Part shown: piece after piece, positions 1 to 8,508 of the stretch | Position numbering within the stretch: the stretch's first letter is position 1 | Layout of the letters: each line of letters begins with the position of its first letter | DNA from: Ensifer canadensis | Lineage (GTDB): Bacteria > Pseudomonadota > Alphaproteobacteria > Rhizobiales > Rhizobiaceae | DNA: 64,000 bases | Direction of reading: 5' to 3' | Assembly: GCF_017488845.2 (NCBI RefSeq) | Contig: NZ_CP083370.1 | Span: 1,860,001-1,924,000 of the forward strand | Translations under genes and position numbers: made by a program | The notes under the pieces: generated by a model | Seen by the model: only the letters and a program-made list of their open reading frames with translations | Told to the model about the DNA's origin: nothing | Database searches by the model: none

Positions 1-21
1 AAGGCGGTGACGCTTAGAATC

Positions 22-489
22 TCACGCGGCCCTCGCCGCAAATGCCCCCAGCAGTCCCGTCCATCCATCTTCTGAATCAAGCGCCACGCGGGCTTCATTC
101 GCCTTCGCACCATAATTGGCGAGATCGCGATGTTCGAGCAGTACGGTGGTGCCGCCATCGACTGCGGGCTCGAAGATGACCTCCACCGCGGTCTCAAACT
201 CCGGATCGAACACCCAGTCGGCATTCAGTTGCCAGGCAAGGAGGATGCGCCTCGGCCGCTCGCAGGCAAGCACCCGCCCCCATTCCTTCTCCTCGCCGCC
301 ATTGCCGATTTCGTACCAGCGGCCGCCCGCAAACGGCTCGACCACGACGGTCCTCTGTCCGCTTGCCGTCAGGCTATGGCTCTTCAGCCACCATTCGCCC
401 ATGCCGGCGACGAAGATGTCGAAGGCGCGCTCCGGCGTCGCGCGGACTGTCACGGTTTTGCGCACAGGGGCAGGCTCGATGTGATGCAT
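22..489 (-). CDS. SRPBCC / AHSA1-like domain protein
   Basis: A 155-residue protein of the SRPBCC (START-like, AHSA1) fold that binds small hydrophobic ligands or acts as a stress-linked accessory protein. The family pattern is visible: an N-terminal VRATPERAFDIF stretch, the GEWW segment, VEPFAGGRWYE and a C-terminal DGWTGLLGAFAA helix. The ATG at 489 is chosen because GGGAG lies 8 bases upstream; an upstream ATG at 513 is possible but has a poor ribosome site. It lies directly downstream of an ArsR gene on the same strand, the usual ArsR-AHSA1 operon order in rhizobia, so the ArsR protein probably controls it. The ligand cannot be told from sequence. Confidence 0.85.
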   Translation of the reverse strand: MHHIEPAPVRKTVTVRATPERAFDIFVAGMGEWWLKSHSLTASGQRTVVVEPFAGGRWYEIGNGGEEKEWGRVLACERPRRILLAWQLNADWVFDPEFETAVEVIFEPAVDGGTTVLLEHRDLANYGAKANEARVALDSEDGWTGLLGAFAARAA

Positions 490-541
490 TTCACAAACTC
501 CCGTTTGCCTCATGGACCGCACCACAAACCATGCCGATATG

Positions 542-853
542 TCAGATGGCTTCGTCGCGGTCCGCCACTGCCTTGAGGGCGGCGAGTTGATCACCCCAGA
601 AGCGATCGAGCCATTGCCGCAGCGGACCAAGGCCAGCGGGGTCGATCGAATAGATACGGCGCGTGCCTGAAGGCGTGTCGTGAACAAGGCCCGCCTCTTT
701 CAACACTTTCAGGTGCTGCGATATTGCCGGCTGCGACACCGGCAACGACCGTGCGAGATCGGCAACCGAGCAACGACCGGTACCCAGCCTCTCGAAAATC
801 TGGCGCCGCGTCGGGTCTGCCAACGCCGCAAGCACTCTGCCTTCATAAGTCAT
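542..853 (-). CDS. ArsR family transcriptional regulator
   Basis: A 103-residue winged-helix repressor. It has the ArsR layout: ALADPTRRQIFERL in helix 1, then the SQPAISQHLKVLKEAGLV recognition region, followed by a wing (GTRRIYSID). The metal-binding ELCVCDL signature of true ArsR/SmtB sensors is absent (VADLARSL instead), so this belongs to the metal-independent ArsR group found next to AHSA1 proteins. It is first in a two-gene operon with the SRPBCC gene. The AT-rich stretch just upstream (854-880, with the near-palindrome TTATAAGCCTACGCTTAT) is a likely autoregulatory operator. Confidence 0.9.
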   Translation of the reverse strand: MTYEGRVLAALADPTRRQIFERLGTGRCSVADLARSLPVSQPAISQHLKVLKEAGLVHDTPSGTRRIYSIDPAGLGPLRQWLDRFWGDQLAALKAVADRDEAI

Positions 854-1038
854 TACTTATTATAAGCCTACGCTTATGGAAGGGCAAGCACCGCTTGAGC
901 CCGGCGGCAAGACAGCGGGATTGGCACAATGGAACGGCACAAAGTCATGCTGTTTCATGGCGATAAGCTGCGAACGTGATTCAAAATATCAGCAGCGGGT
1001 CGGCGCGCTTCACCATCGGACCGAACGTGCTGCGCCCT

Positions 1039-1692
1039 CTACCCACCAAGCGCGATCGTCACTGCGACAAGTACGGCACCGATCGCTGCCATGGCGAAGG
1101 CCATCGGCCAGGGGCTTCGCCCCATATAGCTGCCGAGCCGTGCTCCGACGATAAAAAGCATGATGAGCGCGATGGCGTTCGAAACGCGCATGGCGACGTC
1201 GATCTGCTCGATGAACAGGAAGGGAATGCTCGGCGGCAGCGTCGAGATGACGACGAGCGCGAAGATGGCAAGCGCGGCCTTGAGGTCTCCGCCTGTGACC
1301 ACGGAATGCTGACCGTTGGACGGCAAGGCCCGTACGCGCAGAAGCAGCGCCTCGATTTCGCTTTGCGCTGACACCAACCTGATATCATCAGGGAGGTTGT
1401 CGAGAAAGATCTGGCGGGCGCGATCGAGAGGTTCGCGCTGCAGAGCGTCGACCAGGCCGCGACGTCGCACCCGCTCGACCGCGGTCGTTACCACATGCAT
1501 GACGCCATCGACGATGCCCCAGGCCAGATTGCAGCCGAAAGCGGCGACAAGCACCGCATTCACTTTCTCGCCGCCACCGACGGCCGCACTCATCGTACCG
1601 GTGAAGGACAGCGCCATCAGCAGCCCGAAAATGATCTCCGAGAGGCGATCGATCGGATCCAAAATGCGTCGCGACTGGTCATCTCGCGCCAT
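1039..1692 (-). CDS. VIT1/CCC1-like integral membrane protein
   Basis: A 217-residue membrane protein with an N-terminal helix pair around SEIIFGLLMALSFTGTMSAA and three C-terminal helices. A hydrophilic central segment of about 60 residues separates them. The layout and the first helix resemble the VIT1/CCC1 group of Fe/Mn transporters, but the central region lacks an obvious ferritin-like ligand set, so the substrate is open. The ATG is supported by GGGGAAGG upstream. It stands alone between an unrelated LysR gene and the ArsR unit. Confidence 0.6.
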   Translation of the reverse strand: MARDDQSRRILDPIDRLSEIIFGLLMALSFTGTMSAAVGGGEKVNAVLVAAFGCNLAWGIVDGVMHVVTTAVERVRRRGLVDALQREPLDRARQIFLDNLPDDIRLVSAQSEIEALLLRVRALPSNGQHSVVTGGDLKAALAIFALVVISTLPPSIPFLFIEQIDVAMRVSNAIALIMLFIVGARLGSYMGRSPWPMAFAMAAIGAVLVAVTIALGG

Positions 1693-1754
1693 GGCACGCC
1701 TTCCCCTTGCGCCGAGATCAACGCATGACGATCGGGTCGCTTTCGGCCGGTTTG

Positions 1755-2678
1755 TCAGGCAACCGCTGTTGCAAGCCGCGCCTCTCCCGACTGGATCCTC
1801 AGTTCCGCGAATGCGTCGCGAACATGATCTGCGACAGCCAGCACCGGCGCCGGCGCATCGTCGATCACCTGCAAGCCGATGTCGTAATGGCCGAGATCCG
1901 GTAGGCCGTCACGCTCGCCGAGCTGCACCATCTCACCCTGGACGAGGTAGCGCGGCAGCGGGGCAATCGCGAGGCCCGCGAGCACGGCGGCACGCTGGCC
2001 CGTGGTATAGGCGCTGAGAAAGGCAATGCGGAACCGGCGGCCGGCGCGCGACAGCTTTTCCACCGCATCGGCCCGCCAGACGCAACCGTCCTCCCACATC
2101 GACACCGGCAGCGGATCCTTAAGATGCGCATTGCCGCATTTGACGCCGGCCCAGACCAGCTTCTCCTGCATCAGGATCTCGCCGTTCTTCGGCGCGACGT
2201 CGGTCAGGCTGTTGAAGATCGCGATGTCGAGACGGTGCTCGTCGACGCGCTTGCGCATGGCGCCGCTCATGCCGATCGAGACGTCGACCGTGACGTTCGG
2301 ATAGGATTCGGCAAAGCGCTTCAACACTTCCGGCAGAATGCGCTCGCCGACATCCTCGGGCGCGCCGACACGCACGACGCCGTTCATGTCGGGCAGCAGG
2401 AAGCGAGACACCGTCTCGTTGTTGAGCGCCAGCAGGCGGCGGGCAAAGCCCAAGAGCATCTCGCCCTTGGGCGTCAGCGACACCGAACGCGCATCGCGCA
2501 GGAACAGCGTGCAGCCGAGCTGCTCTTCCAGCTTCTTGATCTGCATCGAGACCGCCGACGGCGTGCGATAGACCGTTTCGGCCGCGGTGGTGAAGTTGCC
2601 CGTTTCGGCGATGGCGACGAAGGTTTTCAACACATCCATTTCCAGGAGCGGAAGCGCATGGCGCAGCATCATGTTCAT
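1755..2678 (-). CDS. LysR family transcriptional regulator
   Basis: A 307-residue LysR-type regulator. The N-terminal winged HTH reads FVAIAETGNFTTAAETVYRT then SAVSMQIKKLEEQLG, followed by a linker helix and a two-lobed effector domain beginning near GVVRVGAPEDVGERILPEV. The second half resembles LrhA/HexA-type LysR proteins, an inference. A TTG at 2696 is in frame, but the ATG at 2678 has AAGG about 9 bases upstream and is preferred. It is divergent from the small gene at 2793. The shared 114-bp gap holds a GTTTGAT motif that recurs in front of the next gene, so the regulator may control both. Confidence 0.9.
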   Translation of the reverse strand: MNMMLRHALPLLEMDVLKTFVAIAETGNFTTAAETVYRTPSAVSMQIKKLEEQLGCTLFLRDARSVSLTPKGEMLLGFARRLLALNNETVSRFLLPDMNGVVRVGAPEDVGERILPEVLKRFAESYPNVTVDVSIGMSGAMRKRVDEHRLDIAIFNSLTDVAPKNGEILMQEKLVWAGVKCGNAHLKDPLPVSMWEDGCVWRADAVEKLSRAGRRFRIAFLSAYTTGQRAAVLAGLAIAPLPRYLVQGEMVQLGERDGLPDLGHYDIGLQVIDDAPAPVLAVADHVRDAFAELRIQSGEARLATAVA

Positions 2679-2726
2679 GGCGGCATCCTTGTTCAATAAA
2701 ACTGACAGAATGGTTCACTTCATTTC

Positions 2727-2742
2727 GTTTGATTGAACATCA
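2727..2742. promoter_or_regulatory. Candidate LysR operator half (GTTTGAT motif)
   Basis: The 16 bases GTTTGATTGAACATCA lie in the divergent intergenic region between the LysR gene and the small gene at 2793. The same GTTTGAT...CATCA pattern occurs as a perfect palindrome at 3106-3130, just before the DUF1127 gene. It is proposed as a binding site for the adjacent LysR protein from position and repetition only. Confidence 0.35.
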
Positions 2743-2792
2743 GCAAAGACCGATAGTCAAGTTGCAAGGACGCCAAAGGAAGGAAACCAGTC

Positions 2793-3113
2793 ATGTCCGC
2801 GACAACAATGGCCTTCTCTGCCCCGCAGGACATCCGGCACGTGAGCAAGGTGAAGCCCAAGATGAACCGCACTCCGGATCATGCCGTGCAAATGGCAAAG
2901 GCCCTGCCTGTGAGACAGGTCAATGCCGACGGCGATCTCGTCCTGTCGTTCCTCTCCCGCGTGCAAACGCTGATCGACGGCATTGCACGAAAACGACAGG
3001 CAAAACGCATCGCCCGGAATCGGGTGGAAGCCCACCGCGAATTGGCGAAACTACCCAAGCGGGTCCGCAACGACCTCATCTTCGCCGAGACGCTGATTGA
3101 TCACCATGTTTGA
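2793..3113 (+). CDS. Small basic protein, possibly DUF1127-like
   Basis: A 106-residue basic protein without signal peptide or membrane segment. The C-terminal half (RKRQAKRIARNRVEAHRELA, then KLPKRVRNDL) resembles the Arg-rich helix of DUF1127 proteins, which is interesting because a clear DUF1127 gene follows 100 bp downstream. The start is supported by AGGAAGGA 8 bases upstream. The stop codon sits inside a perfect 10-bp inverted repeat. Function unknown; RNA or nucleic acid binding by the basic helix is a guess by analogy. Confidence 0.65.
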   Translation: MSATTMAFSAPQDIRHVSKVKPKMNRTPDHAVQMAKALPVRQVNADGDLVLSFLSRVQTLIDGIARKRQAKRIARNRVEAHRELAKLPKRVRNDLIFAETLIDHHV

Positions 3114-3130
3114 TGGAAAACATCAAACAT
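3106..3130. promoter_or_regulatory. Perfect 10-bp inverted repeat before DUF1127 gene
   Basis: ATGTTTGATG, a GAAAA loop, and CATCAAACAT form a perfect palindrome overlapping the stop codon of the upstream gene. No T-run follows, so a terminator is less likely than an operator. Another GTTTGA copy lies just downstream at about 3136. The related motif in front of the LysR gene suggests a shared regulator. Confidence 0.5.
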
Positions 3131-3210
3131 ATTCGTTTGAATGATGATTAGGGTTGCGACATATATAGATCGTGGTCGCGACCTCTGAGGCACTCAGAAG
3201 GAGCCATGAA

Positions 3211-3414
3211 ATGTCTACTATCCATCTATCACAGACCTCGGAGCGGGCACCCTCCCTCTCGTCCATCCCGGGTCTCTTCAATCTGCGTGCACGCGCCTGG
3301 GCTGCCTGGAAGCGCTATGCCAACGAGCGCGCACTTGAAAACCTGTCCTACGACACGATGAAGGACATCGGCTTCCCATCCGTCGACGACGCGGTGCACA
3401 AGACCGAACAATGA
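3211..3414 (+). CDS. DUF1127 domain-containing protein
   Basis: A 67-residue protein whose C-terminal part (RAWAAWKRYANERALENLSY then DTMKDIGFPSVDDA) matches the DUF1127 pattern of an Arg/Trp-rich helix followed by L(S/D)-x-x-x-xxDIG. Members of this family in Agrobacterium and Rhodobacter affect phosphate and carbon metabolism and RNA turnover. The start is the second of two overlapping ATGs; only this one is in frame, with AGAAGGAG upstream. A strong terminator follows. It is probably regulated through the palindrome at 3106-3130. Confidence 0.85.
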   Translation: MSTIHLSQTSERAPSLSSIPGLFNLRARAWAAWKRYANERALENLSYDTMKDIGFPSVDDAVHKTEQ

Positions 3415-3432
3415 ATGACCGCCTGACCTGTT

Positions 3433-3500
3433 CTCGGGGACCCAAGACCCCGAGCGCGAACCGCTGAAGGGCATCGTCGAGAAGGCGATGCCCTTCTTCT
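3433..3500 (+). terminator. Double hairpin terminator after DUF1127 gene
   Basis: Two hairpins in tandem. CTCGGGG (3433-3439) pairs with CCCCGAG (3448-3454). AAGGGCATCG (3467-3476) pairs perfectly with CGATGCCCTT (3486-3495) and is followed by CTTCTTTTG, a typical intrinsic terminator. Confidence 0.85.
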
Positions 3501-3869
3501 TTTGTGGTTTCGCCAGATGCCGTCGGGCGTCGAAACGCCCCAAACCGGCCCTTGCGCGAACTTGTCCGATACCGACACCTGGCCCTTTCACCGCCGGCGC
3601 GTCGCAATCGGCAAACACAACCCAAAGGCTGTCTTTCTGAAAATTGCGCATCTCTGGCGTTTCTTGTCAGATTACGTCAACGACGCCGGTAAATCTGTCG
3701 CATTCCTTACAAAAGCCGCAAAGCCGGCTCGACAGCGGCTTTCCCGCCCCATGTCGCAATGCGAAATGTCTTTGCGGTCGCTGCTTTCCATGTCAATGTC
3801 GCAAACAGACAAGCCGGATGGTATCTTCCAAGCGACGAATATACGGCATCGCCAAGCACGGGAAGCCTC
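3501..3869. other. Intergenic region, no gene seen
   Basis: About 370 bp upstream of the GlxA-type regulator. The short open frames here have no ribosome site and no family resemblance. The last 150 bases, richer in A/T and with several TGTCGCA words, probably hold the regulator's promoter. Confidence 0.5.
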
Positions 3870-4874
3870 ATGAACAAGCCCTTGACCAAAAAGCGTTCTC
3901 TCGTCTTCTTCCTGGTACCGAACTTTTCCATGCTGCCGTTTTCGGCCGCCATCGAAACGCTCCGCATCGCCAACCGCATGCTCGGCTACGAGGCCTATAC
4001 ATGGCGCCTCACATCGACCGACGGCGAAAAGGTTCTCTCCTCAAGCGGCATCGCGCTTGAGGTCAACTCGTCTCTCGCCGACGAACGCAAGTTCCTGGGC
4101 GGGGAAAACCGTCCGTCGATGGTGCTGGTCTGTTCCGGCATCTATGTCGAGGATTTCAACAACAAGTCGGTCAATGCCTGGCTGCGCGAAGTCTACAACC
4201 GCGGCGTCGCCGTCGGCAGCCTCTGTACGGGCGCCCATGTGCTGGCCTCGGCCGGCCTGTTGACGGGCAAGCGCTGCGCCATCCACTGGGAAAACCTGCC
4301 CGGCTTCTCCGAGAACTTCCCGCAGGTCGACGTCTATGCCGACCTCTATGAGATCGACAGCAACATCTACACCTGCGCCGGCGGCACCGCCTCGCTCGAC
4401 ATGATGCTGAACCTGATCGACCAGGATTTTGGCGAGAACCTCGTCAACCGCGTCTGCGAACAGGCGCTGACCGACCGCGTGCGCGGCCCTCACGACCGCC
4501 AGCGGCTGCCGCTGCGCGCCCGTCTCGGCGTCCAGAACGCCAAGGTGCTGTCGATCATCGAGCTGATGGAAGGCAATCTTGCCGAACCGCTGTCGCTCCT
4601 GGAGATCGCCGAGGGCGCCGACCTGTCGCGCCGGCAGATCGAGCGACTATTCCGCCAGGAGATGGGGCGGTCCCCTGCCCGCTACTATCTGGAGATCCGG
4701 CTCGACCGCGCTCGACACCTCCTCATCCAGTCGTCGATGCCGGTCGTCGAAGTCGCCGTCGCCTGCGGCTTCGTCTCGGCGTCGCACTTCTCCAAGTGTT
4801 ATCGCGAACTCTACAACCGCTCGCCGCAGCAGGAGCGCGCCGACCGCAAGCTGACGCTGCAGATGGCGCGATAG
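3870..4874 (+). CDS. GlxA family AraC-type regulator, GbdR-like
   Basis: A 334-residue regulator with an N-terminal DJ-1/PfpI-like (class I glutamine amidotransferase-like) domain and a C-terminal AraC HTH pair. The first domain has LVPNFSMLPFSAAIETLRIAN, the nucleophile-elbow region GSLCTGAHVLASAGLL, and the HW motif AIHWEN. The second has EIAEGADLSRRQIERLFRQ and VACGFVSASHFSKCYRELY. The domain order and the 'CAGGTASLDMML' segment match the glycine-betaine/choline regulator GbdR group, so GbdR-like is a reasonable subfamily guess. An upstream in-frame ATG at 3759 is rejected because GGGAAG precedes the ATG at 3870. No choline genes are adjacent. Confidence 0.85.
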   Translation: MNKPLTKKRSLVFFLVPNFSMLPFSAAIETLRIANRMLGYEAYTWRLTSTDGEKVLSSSGIALEVNSSLADERKFLGGENRPSMVLVCSGIYVEDFNNKSVNAWLREVYNRGVAVGSLCTGAHVLASAGLLTGKRCAIHWENLPGFSENFPQVDVYADLYEIDSNIYTCAGGTASLDMMLNLIDQDFGENLVNRVCEQALTDRVRGPHDRQRLPLRARLGVQNAKVLSIIELMEGNLAEPLSLLEIAEGADLSRRQIERLFRQEMGRSPARYYLEIRLDRARHLLIQSSMPVVEVAVACGFVSASHFSKCYRELYNRSPQQERADRKLTLQMAR

Positions 4875-4890
4875 GAACTGGTGCGAACAC

Positions 4891-4921
4891 ACAAAAAGTG
4901 CGGGTCATCCGCCCTTTTTGT
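4891..4921 (+). terminator. Rho-independent terminator of the GlxA-type gene
   Basis: ACAAAAAGTGCGG and CCGCCCTTTTTGT form a 13-bp stem with one mismatch around a 5-base loop. The T5 run is built into the 3' arm. Confidence 0.85.
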
Positions 4922-4983
4922 TGGCAACAGGCCGTCCCTTCTTAACCTATCCGGCGATGTGAGCCCGCCAGCCGCCAAAACTT

Positions 4984-5099
4984 CCCTCATTCCTGTGCCT
5001 GTCACAGGAATCCAGCCAGCCCAAGTCCTTGGGCTGAAATGCCCCCTAACCCGACAGACGTCGGGTCGCTGGATCCCTGCCACAGGGGCGAGGATGAGG
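4984..5099. repeat. RIME-like palindromic repeat, copy 1
   Basis: About 115 bp made of nested palindromes. The left end is CCTCATTCCTGTG, the centre is AGCCCAAGTCCTTGGGCT and ACCCGACAGACGTCGGGT, and the right end is GGATCCCTGCCACAGG...GAGG. Copies lie at 36698 and 41627 with a fragment at 58286. Size and double-palindrome structure match rhizobial intergenic mosaic elements (RIME); identity to a named subfamily is not verified. Confidence 0.8.
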
Positions 5100-5381
5100 A
5101 GAACGGGGTGCAAACCTCGTTGAAGACGGTATCGGTCCGAATTTCAGATGGAACCGTCCGCCCAATTTGCGGTTGCGCTTGCCGCCGCAGCGATACCACA
5201 GACCACCTGGCCCGCTTTGTCGCCCCTCATTTCCCGCCATTCTGGAACCCGCTCCACCCACGTTCGCGCTTGCGTCGATCCGCATTTTTCGCTTGAACGG
5301 AAAAGGAGAACGCGTGGCCGCGCCGCAGCCGGAACGTGCTGGCACGCCTCCGCCGCTTGAACATCAGGAGCATTTCACCCC

Positions 5382-5981
5382 ATGGCACCCGTGATCATCG
5401 ATCCGAGCAAGGTCCACGAGTTCGAAGACAAAGAGCGTTTCTATGTCTGGCTCGGCGCCAACCATGCCGGCGAAACCGAGGTCTGGATCAAGATCCACAA
5501 GGTAAGCTCCGGCCTCAAATCGATCACGCCGAAGGAGGCGATCGACGTGATCCTGTGCTGGGGCTGGATCGATGGCGTGCGCAAGAGCCACGACGACCAG
5601 AGTTACATGCAGCGCTACACCCCGCGCGGCAAGAAAAGCATCTGGAGCCAGATCAACGTCGACAATGTGGCCCGGCTGATCGCCGAAGGCCGGATGACCC
5701 CGTATGGGCTGAAAGAGGTCGACAAGGCCAAGGCCGACGGCCGCTGGGATCGCGCCTATGGCAGCGGCAAGGAAATGAAGATCCCCGACGACCTGCAGGC
5801 AGCGATCGACGCCGAGCCGCAGGCGCGAGAAATGCTGGCAAAACTCAGCGCGCAGAACCGCTTCGCGCTTGCCTTCCGCACGCACAATATGAAGACCGAG
5901 GCCGGCCGCCGGAAAAAGATCGAGACCTTCGTCGAGATGCTGAAGCGCGGCGAGACGATCTACCCGCAGGCGCGGAAATAG
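5382..5981 (+). CDS. YdeI/OmpD-associated family protein
   Basis: A 199-residue cytoplasmic protein of the YdeI/OmpD-associated group. Visible features are the N-terminal FYVWLGANHAGETEVWIKIHK, the central AIDVILCWGWIDGVRKSHDD, YTPRGKKSIWSQIN, and the C-terminal helical tail AGRRKKIETFVEMLKRGE. Length agrees with the family (about 190-200). Family members are linked to peptide or bacteriocin resistance in enterics, but the biochemical role is unknown. AGGAG lies about 11 bases upstream of the ATG. It appears to be a single-gene unit. Confidence 0.85.
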   Translation: MAPVIIDPSKVHEFEDKERFYVWLGANHAGETEVWIKIHKVSSGLKSITPKEAIDVILCWGWIDGVRKSHDDQSYMQRYTPRGKKSIWSQINVDNVARLIAEGRMTPYGLKEVDKAKADGRWDRAYGSGKEMKIPDDLQAAIDAEPQAREMLAKLSAQNRFALAFRTHNMKTEAGRRKKIETFVEMLKRGETIYPQARK

Positions 5982-6037
5982 CGCAGGCCACACCGTCAAC
6001 CCTTGTCCATGAGCGCACCTGTTCAGCCGGATCTGGC

Positions 6038-6520
6038 TCAGGTCCGGGCGTGGAAGGCGCGCTCCAGTTCGGCGATATCGAGCTTGATCATGCCCAGCAT
6101 GGCCTCGGTCACACGCCGGGCGCGCTCGCGGTCGGTATGGGCAACCATGTCGCCGAGCGCTCTCGGCACGATCTGCCAGCAAAGACCCCAGCGGTCCCGC
6201 AGCCAACCGCATTGCTCGGCCTGCCCGCCGTTTTCAAGCAGCGCATTCCACAGGCGATCGATCTCCTCCTGACTGTCGCATTGGATCATGATCGAGAAGG
6301 AATGGTTGAACGGGTCCAGCGGTCCGGCTTCGAGCGCGGTGAAGTTCTGGTTTCCCAGGGTGAACTCGATCACCTTGACGCTGCCCGCCGGCCCGCTCGG
6401 CGAATCCGCCGGCATCACCGTCGTGCGGACGATCGCCGAATTGGGCACGAGCGAGACGTAGAGTTCGACGGCCCTGAGGGCGTCCTTTTCGAACCAGAGA
6501 TTTGAGACAACTTTGGTCAT
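6038..6520 (-). CDS. VOC family protein, PhnB-like
   Basis: A 160-residue vicinal-oxygen-chelate fold protein of the PhnB / 3-demethylubiquinone-9 3-methyltransferase-like group. It shows the LWFEKDALRAVELYVSLVPN opening, VIEFTLGNQNFTALEAGP, FSIMIQCDSQEEIDRLW, and GWLRDRWGLCWQIVP. These proteins are often misnamed methyltransferases; no SAM site is present. The ATG at 6520 has GAGGAG upstream, against a longer in-frame ATG at 6550 lacking one. Substrate unknown. Confidence 0.85.
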   Translation of the reverse strand: MTKVVSNLWFEKDALRAVELYVSLVPNSAIVRTTVMPADSPSGPAGSVKVIEFTLGNQNFTALEAGPLDPFNHSFSIMIQCDSQEEIDRLWNALLENGGQAEQCGWLRDRWGLCWQIVPRALGDMVAHTDRERARRVTEAMLGMIKLDIAELERAFHART

Positions 6521-6692
6521 ATGCGGCTCCTCTTCGCAGGCCCGGATCATGTCCGGCTGCTTGGAAGACGTTTCGCCGATGCCGAAACCGACAATGCTTC
6601 GCGATTCATTGCAATCATCGCGGCTAGCGGCACTAGCTCGCCACCATGCAGGAACAGGTCCTTGGCCGGACAGCGTCGCGGATTGCGGCTCG

Positions 6693-7985
6693 CTACGACG
6701 CCAGTGCGTCGAGCAGTGCGAGCTCCGAAATCACCCGGTTTCGCCCGGCGTGCTTGGCCATGTAGAGAAACTGGTCGGCCGCATGCAGGTAGTTCTCGAA
6801 GGACTCCGGCGCCTCGATGGTCGCAAGACCGATCGACACTGTAATCGACAGTTCCTCGTCATCCGCAACGATGCGCGATCTCGCAAGCTCGATGCGCAGC
6901 TTCTCGCAGAACGTGAAGGCGCGCTGGACGTCGAAGCCGTTGAACAGGATGCCGAACTCCTCGCCGCCGAGGCGGGCAAGCAGGTGTTCGTCGCCGACCA
7001 GCGTCGTCAACCGCTTGGCCACATGCTTCAACACGACGTCGCCGATCTCGTGGCCATAGGTGTCGTTGAGGCGTTTGAAGTGGTCGATGTCGAGAATGGC
7101 GATGGCCGTGGTCTCGCCGCGGCGCAGGCACTGCTCGACGAGGCGCGGGCCGGTCAGGAAGAAATGGCGGCGATTGTAGATATCGGTGAGATAGTCGCTC
7201 GCTGCCTGTCGCTGCAGCGTCTGCAACCGTTTCTGGATGCCGGCGGCATAGGCGATGCGACCGTTGAACTCTGCCTCAAGGAATGGCTTCTGGATGAAGT
7301 CCGTCCCGCCGGCCTCAAGGAACCGCGCTCCGATCCGGCGGTCGCCGCTGTCGGAAAGCGCGATCACCGGCAGCGCCTCATCGCCCTGGCGCCGGCGCAC
7401 CTCGGCAAGCAGCGCTGCCCCAGTCATGTCGGACAAATCAAGATCGGTGACGACGATATCGATCGCCTCGCCGGAATCGAGCACCAGCAGCGCATCGGCG
7501 GAGCAAGCGACCTCGCACACCGAAATCCGCTGCCGGCGCAGGATGCCCGCAAGCTCGACCCGCGACGGCGTGTCGGAATCGGCAAGCAGCACCGTCGTCT
7601 TGCCATTGGTCAAGGCCCGGTCCACGGCGCCGATCAGGAGATTGATCGATTCCGGCTGGTTCTTGATGACACAATCGAGCGCGCCGCGACCGAGGATCTG
7701 GTCGCGCGTGTTGTCGTTGAAGGCCGCGGTGAAGACGACGGCCGGAACGTTGTTGGCGAGGATGAAGTCGAGCGCCTCACAATTGGGCGCGTCGGGAAGA
7801 TTGAGGTCGAGCACGGCGAGCGAGAAGCTATCCGGCGCTGCGGTCATTTCCTGGCGCAGCGCCTCCAGCGAGGCGCAATGGGTGACACGAATACCATGCA
7901 CCGTTTCCAGGCCGTATTTCAGCGCGGTGGCAAACATGCGGGAATCTTCGATCAGCAACATGCGCTTGTCGCTGTGCTTCTGCAC
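6693..7985 (-). CDS. PleD-like diguanylate cyclase (REC-REC-GGDEF)
   Basis: About 430 residues: two receiver domains then a GGDEF cyclase that makes c-di-GMP. REC1 has its phospho-acceptor in VLDLNLPD (Asp about 60); REC2 has VTDLDLSD (Asp about 181). The active site is GGEEF at about 340-344 with DIDHFKRLND upstream. The inhibitory RxxD site that should precede it by five residues reads GDEH, so product inhibition is probably lost. The start is uncertain: GTG at 7985 is preferred because REC1 begins right after it; the open frame continues to 8198, and an ATG lies at 7961. It lies next to a two-receiver paralog on the same strand. Confidence 0.85.
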   Translation of the reverse strand: MQKHSDKRMLLIEDSRMFATALKYGLETVHGIRVTHCASLEALRQEMTAAPDSFSLAVLDLNLPDAPNCEALDFILANNVPAVVFTAAFNDNTRDQILGRGALDCVIKNQPESINLLIGAVDRALTNGKTTVLLADSDTPSRVELAGILRRQRISVCEVACSADALLVLDSGEAIDIVVTDLDLSDMTGAALLAEVRRRQGDEALPVIALSDSGDRRIGARFLEAGGTDFIQKPFLEAEFNGRIAYAAGIQKRLQTLQRQAASDYLTDIYNRRHFFLTGPRLVEQCLRRGETTAIAILDIDHFKRLNDTYGHEIGDVVLKHVAKRLTTLVGDEHLLARLGGEEFGILFNGFDVQRAFTFCEKLRIELARSRIVADDEELSITVSIGLATIEAPESFENYLHAADQFLYMAKHAGRNRVISELALLDALAS

Positions 7986-8401
7986 AGAATTGATCCGACC
8001 TGGCGTGCGGCGCAATCTCACGTCCCTGCAAATCCCGATTTCGAGCCGCAGGCGTGCTGTCCCAAAAAGGGCGACGCTGGCTCCCAATATACAATTATAC
8101 CCGGCACGGATCGCGCCAGACATTTTGTCTTGGCATGACCAGGCGTTACCGGGCTCCCCACTTTTGTTGCGGCCGATTGAAGACGGTCCGGATTGCAATT
8201 TCGTTAATGCGGCAACCGTAAGAGGGCTTTTCTCGCGACCCCGGCAATTTTAGGGGTCGCAAGCGCAGGAAAGCGGCAGATGCGCCGGCGTGTGTAGCCG
8301 ACGGATGAGCGCCACCGCCTCGAAACGGAGGTGGCGGGCGGGATCAAGGCGCCGACAAACGGCGCATCCGGCAGCCAGGTTCGCGGAGTTCGCAGGCGCG
8401 T
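7986..8401. other. Intergenic region between receiver genes
   Basis: Lies between the diguanylate cyclase start and the R4 repeat. The cyclase frame stays open for part of it without a convincing start codon. No independent gene is seen; the cyclase promoter should be here. Confidence 0.4.
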
Positions 8402-8508
8402 TAAAGCGCGTCGCGATCTTTCAGATTCGCTTGCCGCGCTTCAATTTCTTGTTTTTACGCATGTCGTTATCGCAAAACCGCAGCACACTTTTGCGCGACA
8501 TGCTTTAG
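8402..8508. repeat. Dispersed palindromic repeat R4, copy 1
   Basis: About 105 bp containing CGCATGTCGTTATCGCAAAA and TTTTGCGCGACATGC, which can fold on each other. Related copies in the opposite orientation are at 36864-36972 and 54204-54266. It overlaps the stop codon of the downstream response regulator gene, so the element may supply that gene's 3' end. Confidence 0.7.

Noticed and set aside
6513..8138. 541-codon plus-strand frame opposite the diguanylate cyclase
   Set aside because: Antisense shadow; the minus strand holds complete receiver and GGDEF motifs.
7986..8198. N-terminal extension of the diguanylate cyclase
   Set aside because: No ribosome site and no conserved residues before the receiver domain, which begins just after the GTG at 7985.
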